From: an uncultured Clostridia bacterium
Lineage (GTDB): Bacteria; Bacillota; Clostridia; UBA1381
DNA length: 5,288 nucleotides
NCBI GenBank assembly: GCA_945948775.1
Contig: CAMFCK010000076.1
Location: forward strand, 1-5,288
Direction: 5' to 3'
In this document: piece by piece, positions 1-4,493 of the stretch
Layout: each line of letters starts with the position of its first letter
Numbering within the stretch: the stretch's first letter is position 1
Translations under genes and position numbers: made by a program
The notes under the pieces: generated by a model
Told to the model about the DNA's origin: nothing
Database searches by the model: none
The model's input: only the letters and a program-made list of their open reading frames with translations

Positions 1-324
1 ATGCTTTTCCGCCTTTGTCAGCTCGCCGTTTTCTCCCCGAATATACATATGCCTGTATTCCGGAATAAAGTCATAAAGCGGATCATCAAGCAAAAACAGC
101 CCCTTTTCATAAAGCTGCATAGCGGCAGTTACCGTTGCCACCTTCGAGCATGAATATATATTCAAAAGCTCATCGCCCGTCATAGGCGTGCCGCTCTCAA
201 CATCCGAATAACCGGAACTGCAGCGGAAAACCACTTTGTTTTTATGATAAACAACAACTGTATTTCCCGGTATTCTCCATGCAGTCAGCCTGTCCATAAA
301 CTCCTTCATCAGTGAAAAGTCCAT
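1..324 (-). CDS. Serine hydrolase, beta-lactamase/DD-peptidase (class C-like) family, N-terminal part
   Basis: The first 108 codons are present and the rest lies beyond the left edge. Residues 20-40 form the opening strands of the fold (PGNTVVVYHKNKVVF). Residues 58-61 read S-C-S-K, the SxxK motif with catalytic serine 58 and lysine 61, in the usual setting of a Y before the serine and a hydrophobic helix after it. A DDPLYDFIPEY stretch at 80-90 matches the family's 'leading to a fixed D-P, then the FIPE(F/Y)' pattern. Members include penicillin-binding esterases, DD-peptidases and carboxylesterases; the true substrate cannot be told here. No signal peptide is seen, so it is probably cytoplasmic. 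The start ATG at 324 has a GAGGTG site five bases upstream that overlaps the fucosidase stop, with a 9-base gap, so the two genes should be cotranscribed and perhaps translationally coupled. A role in removing acyl groups from glycan fragments is a guess from context only. Confidence 0.85.
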   Translation of the reverse strand, partial: MDFSLMKEFMDRLTAWRIPGNTVVVYHKNKVVFRCSSGYSDVESGTPMTGDELLNIYSCSKVATVTAAMQLYEKGLFLLDDPLYDFIPEYRHMYIRGENGELTKAEKH

Positions 325-333
325 ATCTGCACC

Positions 334-930
334 TCACACTATTTCTGCCTTTGCCACTCTTACTACAAGCGATTTCCCGTATTCAAAGCCCCGCAGATCA
401 ACGCAGAGCATATCCTCCTTCTGCACAAAATCAAGCTTCTCGCCGTTATCCATCCACTCCACCGAGGAGATTTTATCACTTACATTGCTGAAAGAATAGC
501 TGCCACTGTATTTACCGTCAAGCGTTACGTTTGAATCGCCGCATATACCAAGATCATATGCAAAAATATACAAATACCGTCCGTCCGCGCTTTTGAGCAT
601 AAAGCTTCTGCCGACACCTGTCGCCTGATAAGGACGACCGTTATATATTGCTTCTGCGTATACCTGCATCCATCTTCCTATAAGTGCGAACAGCTGCTCC
701 TGATATGGGTTTATCTCACCCTGCGCCTCCGGTCCGATGTTCAAAAGATAATTTGCTCCGACCTTACGGCAGCTGCACAGACTTTCAATCAGCTCGCCCG
801 GTGATTTATAATTTATATCATAGCTGCCTATACCCCAATGGTCATTTACCGTCTGACACATCTCCGCCGCAAGATATTTGCTCATACCCTCGCGGTTAAG
901 AGCAGTCGGTCTGCCCTGCTCAAAGGTCAA
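334..930 (-). CDS. GH29 alpha-L-fucosidase, C-terminal fragment (frameshifted from upstream half)
   Basis: This is the second half of the fucosidase and is not a gene of its own. The only start here is a TTG at 930 with no ribosome binding site, and the reading begins in the middle of the catalytic domain at T-F-E-Q-G-R-P. The segment A-E-M-C-Q-T-V-N-D-H-W-G-I-G resembles the W-E-M-C-x-S...W-G-Y region of animal and bacterial GH29 enzymes, which would make Glu23 of this fragment the likely general acid/base; that is an alignment from memory. R-K-V-G-A-N-Y-L-L-N-I-G-P at about 55-67 is the family's classic K-N-G-N-x-L-L-N-I-G-P signature. From about residue 100 a small beta-rich domain follows (GRSFMLKSADGRYLYIFAYD and onward), as in other bacterial fucosidases. 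It ends in TGA at 334-336, just before the serine hydrolase. It would only be functional if joined to the upstream fragment. Confidence 0.85.
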   Translation of the reverse strand: MTFEQGRPTALNREGMSKYLAAEMCQTVNDHWGIGSYDINYKSPGELIESLCSCRKVGANYLLNIGPEAQGEINPYQEQLFALIGRWMQVYAEAIYNGRPYQATGVGRSFMLKSADGRYLYIFAYDLGICGDSNVTLDGKYSGSYSFSNVSDKISSVEWMDNGEKLDFVQKEDMLCVDLRGFEYGKSLVVRVAKAEIV

Positions 931-1534
931 GAACGGTATTATTTACAATGATCGCCTCAGGCTGATATTTTCTGATAGTAGCGTACAGCTCCTTTTCCTT
1001 CCAGTCGGCGTCCGGCTTTGACCAGTTGCCGTCAAACCACAGACCTCCGATTTTTCCGTAATTTCTGCACAGAATTTCCACGCTTGCACGCAGATACTCA
1101 AGATATTTATCAAAGTTATCCTCAAAGTCCTTATTGTACCAGTCCAGTGTGGTATGATAGAAAAACGGCACGATGTCATGTCTGTGGCACGCATCGACGA
1201 ACTCGCGCACGAGATCTCTGCCGGCAGGAGAATGAGGCGCGTCAAAGTCGTTCAGTCCGCAGGTGTCATAAAGCGAAAATCCCTCATGATGTCTTGTGGT
1301 AAGAACGATATATTTACATCCGGCATTTTTTGCACATAGGGCTATCTTTTCCGCGTCAAACCCTTCAGCGGTAAAGCTGTCCTTCAGCCTCCGGTATTCC
1401 TCCATATTCATCTTATGTAATTTATAAACCCACTCTCCTGCTCCAAGCTGCGAATACAGTCCCCAGTGGATAAACATACCGAACCCCAATTGTTCAAAAT
1501 CAAGAATATATTGCTTTGCCTTTGGAATTGACAT
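920..1534 (-). CDS. GH29 alpha-L-fucosidase, N-terminal fragment with nucleophile
   Basis: This encodes the first 204 residues of a retaining alpha-L-fucosidase, which hydrolyses terminal alpha-linked L-fucose from glycans. Visible landmarks are F-G-M-F-I-H-W-G-L-Y-S (18-28, start of the catalytic barrel), T-R-H-H-E-G-F-S-L-Y-D-T (80-91, the conserved substrate-binding histidine pair), D-A-P-H-S-P-A-G-R-D-L-V (98-109) and G-G-L-W-F-D-G (163-169), in which Asp168 is the expected nucleophile. There is no signal peptide, so the enzyme is probably cytoplasmic. ATG 1534 is chosen because AGGAAGG sits nine bases upstream at 1544-1550; an in-frame TTG at 1555 would place that site inside the gene. 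After I-I-V-N-N-T the frame reads V-L-D-L and stops at 920-922. Relatives continue here with about 15 further residues before T-F-E-Q-G-R-P, so a deletion plus frameshift is likely. With the downstream half restored, the length would be near 415-420 residues, normal for short bacterial members. Confidence 0.88.
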   Translation of the reverse strand: MSIPKAKQYILDFEQLGFGMFIHWGLYSQLGAGEWVYKLHKMNMEEYRRLKDSFTAEGFDAEKIALCAKNAGCKYIVLTTRHHEGFSLYDTCGLNDFDAPHSPAGRDLVREFVDACHRHDIVPFFYHTTLDWYNKDFEDNFDKYLEYLRASVEILCRNYGKIGGLWFDGNWSKPDADWKEKELYATIRKYQPEAIIVNNTVLDL

Positions 1535-1543
1535 ATTGATTTT

Positions 1544-1550
1544 CCTTCCT
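1544..1550 (-). promoter_or_regulatory. Ribosome binding site of the fucosidase gene
   Basis: Reads AGGAAGG on the minus strand, nine bases before ATG 1534. It decides the start: the longer reading from TTG 1555 would encode this site as K-G-R and lacks its own site. Confidence 0.75.
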
Positions 1551-1578
1551 TTCAAAATAAGTTATACATTTATATGCT

Positions 1579-1607
1579 ATCATAAATTTATATATCCGTC
1601 CTTGCAA
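1579..1607 (-). promoter_or_regulatory. Sigma-A-type promoter of the fucosidase/serine hydrolase operon
   Basis: On the minus strand, TTGCAA (1607-1602) and TATGAT (1584-1579) are separated by exactly 17 bases. The -10 matches consensus at five of six positions and the -35 at four of six. Transcription would start near 1572, giving a leader of about 38 bases before ATG 1534. The call rests on motif and spacing only. Confidence 0.55.
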
Positions 1608-1647
1608 TTCATCTTAAAAAAAGTGCAAAATGTAGTATTGTTAAGTT

Positions 1648-1671
1648 CTGTCACCGCCGTACACCTGACAG
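1648..1671. promoter_or_regulatory. Perfect 6-base dyad CTGTCA-N12-TGACAG, possible operator
   Basis: CTGTCA at 1648-1653 and TGACAG at 1666-1671 are exact reverse complements with a 12-base spacer, so half-site centres are 18 bases apart. It lies between the two divergent promoters, about 41 bases upstream of the fucosidase -35 and about 75 bases upstream of the transporter -35, which suits a dimeric regulator. No regulator gene is in view and six-base dyads arise by chance, so this is tentative. Confidence 0.3.
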
Positions 1672-1689
1672 CTGCTTCATTTCAAGCAG
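1672..1689. repeat. Short inverted repeat CTGCTT-N6-AAGCAG
   Basis: CTGCTT (1672-1677) and AAGCAG (1684-1689) are exact complements around a six-base loop, directly abutting the dyad at 1648-1671. It could be a second operator half or a small hairpin. It lacks a T-run and is too weak to be a terminator. Confidence 0.25.
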
Positions 1690-1710
1690 TATTTCTGCAT
1701 TTTTCAGCCG

Positions 1711-1746
1711 CATTTTAAAAATTTTCCATTTTTTTCAAAAAAAGTA
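1711..1746 (+). promoter_or_regulatory. A/T-tract upstream of the transporter promoter (UP-element-like)
   Basis: Runs of T and A (TTTTAAAAATTTTCC, then seven T and seven A) sit immediately before the -35 hexamer of the plus-strand promoter. Such phased A/T tracts often bind the RNA polymerase alpha subunit or bend DNA. This is inferred from composition and place only. Confidence 0.35.
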
Positions 1747-1775
1747 TTGACAACCGCAGATGATTATGGTATCAT
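1747..1775 (+). promoter_or_regulatory. Strong sigma-A-type promoter of the ABC transporter operon
   Basis: A perfect TTGACA (1747-1752) is followed after exactly 17 bases by TATCAT (1770-1775), five of six to consensus. Transcription should start near 1782, about 336 bases before the ATPase gene. That leaves a long leader holding two short ORFs and a terminator-like hairpin. The match suggests a strong basal promoter, so control may act after initiation or by a repressor. Confidence 0.75.
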
Positions 1776-1824
1776 ACAAAACATATTAAATACATAGGTT
1801 TTATATGATATCGGAGGTGAGGAA

Positions 1825-2021
1825 ATGATGTATACAAAACATTTTTCATGCGGCATGATGTGCCTTGCGGGTAATTGTATTATGCGATTTTTGTATGTGC
1901 TGATTTTCACGCCTTGTATACAGGAAAAGCTGAAACAGCAGTACAAACCGGATATGCAGTTACTATAGGAAGCGCGATTTTATACGCTTCCGGTTTTATT
2001 TTTAAAGCAAAGGGAGGTTAA
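1825..2021 (+). CDS. Small two-helix membrane protein, apparently frameshifted
   Basis: A strong site GGAGGTGAGG (1813-1822) precedes tandem ATG codons at 1825 and 1828. Read straight, the frame gives 47 residues, stops at 1966-1968, and ends in an unconvincing charged tail (QEKLKQQYKPDMQLL). From about 1884 another frame looks far more protein-like. It reads AIFVCADFHALYTGKAETA and continues through QTGYAVTIGSAILYASGFIF to end K-A-K-G-G with TAA at 2019-2021, inside the next ribosome binding site. Joining the two frames near 1881-1887 (one missing base, for example ATGGCG read as ATGCG) gives about 65 residues with two hydrophobic segments (C-G-M-M-C-L-A-G-N-C-I-M-A-I-F-V and the one quoted). 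I do not recognise the family. It is first in the transporter operon and could be a membrane partner or a leader gene. An intact 47-residue Cys-rich peptide (Cys 9, 13, 18, 31) is the alternative. Confidence 0.45.
1968..2003 (+). terminator. Terminator-like hairpin in the operon leader (possible attenuator)
   Basis: GGAAGCG (1968-1974) pairs perfectly with CGCTTCC (1985-1991) across a ten-base loop. It is followed after GG by TTTTATTTTT (1994-2003), the layout of an intrinsic terminator. It lies between the promoter and the transporter ATPase, so it could attenuate the operon. The stem starts three bases before the end of the 47-residue reading (stop 1966-1968). However, the same bases also encode G-S-A-I-L-Y-A-S-G-F-I-F in the better coding frame, so the hairpin may be a coincidence of codons. 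Confidence 0.35.
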
Positions 2022-2024
2022 GCC

Positions 2025-2078
2025 ATGGGAAACTGGCTGTATCTTGTGCGCCACAACTGGAGGAACGGACGAATGTGA
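2025..2078 (+). CDS. Very short ORF (17 codons) with good ribosome binding site, uncertain
   Basis: GGGAGG (2012-2017) lies seven bases before ATG 2025. The frame reads M-G-N-W-L-Y-L-V-R-H-N-W-R-N-G-R-M and stops with TGA at 2076-2078. It has two or three tryptophans and five basic residues but no known motif. Shifting frame after about residue 7 gives L-C-A-T-T-G-G-T-D-E-C-D-A and a stop at 2083-2085, which would be an equally short peptide. It may be a small gene, a regulatory leader peptide, or the remnant of a broken gene. I do not recognise it, and the ribosome binding site is the main support. Confidence 0.25.
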   Translation: MGNWLYLVRHNWRNGRM

Positions 2079-2118
2079 CGCATGAATCAATATACTTAAA
2101 AATTATCGGAGGGAAAAA

Positions 2119-2904
2119 ATGTCGGAATATGCAATAGAGCTTGAACAAATAAAAATGGTATATCAGGACGCCAAAAAGAATGAAAGAACGGTTTTGGATA
2201 ATATTGCGCTTTGTATCCGCAAGGGTGAATTTATTTCTCTTTTAGGCCCCTCCGGGTGCGGAAAAACCACTCTGCTCCGCATTATCGCAGACCTTCAGAA
2301 GCCGACAGCCGGCAGAGTGCGCGTTGCCGGACTCGAAGCGAAGCAGGCGCGTCTTTCGCACAAATACGGCATGGTTTTTCAAACGCCTGCGCTTTTGGAA
2401 TGGCGGACGGTGCTCGAAAATATACAGCTGCCTCTGGAGATGCAAAAGGTCCCAAAAGCCGAACGGCGCAGACGAGCTCTGGAGCAGCTTGAGATCGTTG
2501 ATCTGCGCGGCTATGAAAACAGCTATCCGCGCGAGCTGAGCGGCGGTATGCAGCAGAGGGTGGGTATTGCACGCGCTCTTGTAACAGAGCCGGAGATCCT
2601 GCTTATGGACGAACCATTTTCAGCATTGGACGAATTTACAAAGGAACGGCTGCACGGTGATTTGCTGAGAATCTGGCGCAATACCGGCAAAACAATTGTA
2701 TTTGTCACGCACAATATTTCAGAGGCGGTCTTTTTGTCCGACCGCGTATGCGTACTGTCCGCCAACCCAGCAAGGCTCGACGCGGTTGTAGATATACAGC
2801 TGCCGCGTCCGCGGGAGGATGCTGTTCTGAAAACGGAGGAATACTTTAAAACAGTATCGTATATCCGGGATATATTTGAGGAAAAGTATTATGAAAACAT
2901 ATAA
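2119..2904 (+). CDS. ABC importer ATPase, SsuB/TauB/ThiZ-like
   Basis: This 261-residue cytoplasmic ATPase powers the importer encoded downstream. Walker A is G-P-S-G-C-G-K-T-T (43-51), the Q-loop glutamine is Q88 in Y-G-M-V-F-Q, the ABC signature is L-S-G-G-M-Q-Q-R (140-147), Walker B is I-L-L-M-D-E (160-165), the D-loop is S-A-L-D (168-171) and the switch histidine is H198 in T-H-N-I-S-E-A-V. All catalytic motifs are intact and the length is usual for the nitrate/sulfonate/taurine/pyrimidine ATPase group, which shares the T-H-(N/D)-I-x-E-A ending. ATG 2119 follows GGAGGG by five bases. The last codons overlap the permease 1 start by 14 bases, so translation is probably coupled. The family does not fix the substrate. 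Confidence 0.93.
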   Translation: MSEYAIELEQIKMVYQDAKKNERTVLDNIALCIRKGEFISLLGPSGCGKTTLLRIIADLQKPTAGRVRVAGLEAKQARLSHKYGMVFQTPALLEWRTVLENIQLPLEMQKVPKAERRRRALEQLEIVDLRGYENSYPRELSGGMQQRVGIARALVTEPEILLMDEPFSALDEFTKERLHGDLLRIWRNTGKTIVFVTHNISEAVFLSDRVCVLSANPARLDAVVDIQLPRPREDAVLKTEEYFKTVSYIRDIFEEKYYENI

Positions 2905-3679
2905 AAAAACTCTGAGCGCAGCTTTATGGCTGATTTGCGTACTTATCATCTGGGAGCTTGCGGCATACATACTTGCAAATGTGCTGCATGATCCCCTTGC
3001 AGCAAAAAAGCTGCCCGGTCTGGCTTCAATAGCAGTCTCCTTTGCGCAGCATTGTAAAACTCTGTGCGCGCAGGCAGGCATCACGGTATCCTACGCAGCA
3101 GCCGGCTTTATAATCGGTTCGCTCATAGGTATCATACTGGCTGTCATTATGAGCATTTCGGGCTTATGCGAAAAAATGATACTGCCTTATCTGTTAGCCG
3201 CACAGATGATCCCTGTTCTCGGACTTGCGCCGATCATATTCGGGCTGTTTAAGAATATTGCCGTTTCGCGCATTGTCATTTCAGCGTACATTACCTTTTT
3301 CCCCGTTTCGGTCAATCTGCTGAGCGGGCTGAAATCAGCAGAGGAAAATCTGACCGCTATGATGCGCGCCTATGCTGCGGGAAAACGTCAGCTGTACATA
3401 AAGCTCCTTTTTCCTCATGCCGTGCCGTATCTGTTCACCGGACTCAAGATTTCAGCGCCGACGGCAGTTACTGCGGCTATTCTGGTAGATACCCTGAGCG
3501 CAAAAGACGGCATCGGATATGTAATTATCTACACTCTGTACGGAGGAGGCACGACGGGGCAATTCTGGCCTGCAATTATCATTGCCGCCCTTCTGGGGCT
3601 GTTCAGCTTCTTTATAATATCTGCCATAGAATATATCTGTGTGCCGTGGAAGCGGCAGTCTGAGGAGGTGAGCGCATGA
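2891..3679 (+). CDS. ABC importer permease 1, SsuC/TauC/ThiX-like (BPD_transp_1)
   Basis: This 262-residue inner membrane protein has about six hydrophobic helices: roughly 10-30, 64-90, 97-120, 125-147, 186-206 and 226-250. The conserved cytoplasmic loop that docks on the ATPase is A-Y-A-A-G-K-R-Q-L-Y-I-K-L-L-F-P at 160-175, the EAA-type motif with Gly164 and the hydrophobic-x-x-x-P ending. The next phrase, L-F-T-G-L-K-I, is typical of sulfonate/nitrate/pyrimidine permeases. I chose ATG 2891 because GAGG lies nine bases upstream (2878-2881); a longer reading from TTG 2876 would start with M-R-K-S-I and has no site. The stop TGA overlaps ATG 3676 of permease 2 (ATGA), a sign of coupled translation and equal subunit output. 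It likely pairs with permease 2 as a heterodimeric channel. Confidence 0.9.
   Translation: MKTYKKTLSAALWLICVLIIWELAAYILANVLHDPLAAKKLPGLASIAVSFAQHCKTLCAQAGITVSYAAAGFIIGSLIGIILAVIMSISGLCEKMILPYLLAAQMIPVLGLAPIIFGLFKNIAVSRIVISAYITFFPVSVNLLSGLKSAEENLTAMMRAYAAGKRQLYIKLLFPHAVPYLFTGLKISAPTAVTAAILVDTLSAKDGIGYVIIYTLYGGGTTGQFWPAIIIAALLGLFSFFIISAIEYICVPWKRQSEEVSA
3664..3670 (+). promoter_or_regulatory. Ribosome binding site of permease 2 (GGAGGTG)
   Basis: GGAGGTG at 3664-3670 lies five bases before ATG 3676, inside the end of permease 1. It marks ATG 3676 as the true start even though that frame stops after 26 codons, which is the main argument for a frameshift in permease 2. Confidence 0.75.
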
Positions 3680-4460
3680 AAAGAGTCAAGGCAGAGAGCA
3701 TTGCTCTGCCGATTTGCTCGGAGCGGTATTGGTTGCCCTTTTGCAAAGCGGAATAATTCATTCGCTGTTTAACATAAAATTGCTTCAGCTCCCCAAACCG
3801 TTTGATATTGCCGAAGCTTTTATCGATAATATCGGCAAGATACTTCCCCACGCGGCAGCAACGATGATTCCCGCCGTCTGCGGACTGGCGCTCGGCGCCG
3901 TTATAGGCTACTGTGCGGCGCTGTTTGCTACAGCCTTTCCGAATACAGGCTACGGCTGTCTATTCCTTATGACTATGATAAACTCGATCCCGATTGTTGC
4001 GCTTGCGCCTCTTACGAATCGCTGGTTTTCCGGTGCGTTCACCGCAAAGCTTGCCGTAATCACTATATCCGCTTCCGGCGCAATGGCGGTAAACGCGTTT
4101 CGCGGACTTAACGATTTGCCGAAGAATGTACATGAGCTTATGAAGGCAAACGCCGCGTCAAAAACCGAGATTTTCACAAAGCTCAGAATACCGAACAGCC
4201 TGCCGGACGTATTCACGGCATTAAAAATCGGCGTTCCGGCGGCAATGCTTGCAACAATTATCAGCGAGTATTTCTCAACTCAGACATCAGGACTCGGCTA
4301 CATGATAAAATACTCTCTGAAGGTAGGAAATCAAAAGCATATCGGCTGGGCATATATTGTGGCGGCCGCCGCATTCAGTCTTATGCTTTACGGCATCATC
4401 TGCTTTGCAGAACGCCGTGCCATAAAATGGCATATATCTCAAAAAAAAGTACAAAAATAA
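3676..4460 (+). CDS. ABC importer permease 2, SsuC/ThiX-like, with N-terminal frameshift
   Basis: This second membrane subunit belongs to the same family as permease 1 and is expected to form a heterodimer with it. The main frame runs from about 3714 to 4460 and encodes 248 residues; numbering here starts at the TTG 3714. The EAA-type loop is E-L-M-K-A-N-A-A-S-K and on to I-P-N-S-L-P (141-164), followed by V-F-T-A-L-K-I. Hydrophobic helices lie near 1-14, 45-75, 82-103, 110-125, 173-186 and 211-233. The oddity is at the start: ATG 3676 has a near-ideal ribosome binding site and overlaps the permease 1 stop, but reads M-K-R-V-K-A-E-S-I-A-L-P-I and then stops at about 3754. The good frame begins in the middle of the first helix at L-L-G-A-V-L-V-A-L-L, where TTG 3714 has no proper site. 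One base lost near 3709-3720 would join both. Either the gene is mutated or the assembly is wrong. Confidence 0.85.
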
Positions 4461-4493
4461 ACTATATTTCTATTCAAAGAAAGGTTGGTAACA

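Noticed and set aside
1535..1555. TTG 1555 as fucosidase start
   Set aside because: The extra seven codons are made of the ribosome binding site itself, and ATG 1534 fits the spacing.
1764..1946. Minus-strand ORF of 60 codons
   Set aside because: It is antisense to the leader ORF, has no ribosome binding site, and its composition (many Cys, Ser, Tyr, Ile) is not gene-like.
1776..2118. TPP or FMN riboswitch ahead of the transporter
   Set aside because: I looked for the CTGAGA and GGATAATGCCAGCGTAGGGA-type elements of the TPP riboswitch and the AGGGGCAG-type FMN element. None is present, although a covariance search would be decisive.
2086..2118. Second promoter just before the ATPase (TATACT at 2091-2096)
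   Set aside because: There is a good -10-like hexamer, but at 17 bases upstream only GACGAA is found, so there is no acceptable -35 element.
2242..3084. Several minus-strand ORFs antisense to the ATPase and permease 1
   Set aside because: They are shadows of the strongly supported plus-strand genes, with no start signals or motifs.
3700..3725. Programmed ribosomal frameshift in permease 2
   Set aside because: No X-XXY-YYZ slippery heptamer and no obvious downstream stem or pseudoknot was found at the switch, and such control is not known for this family.
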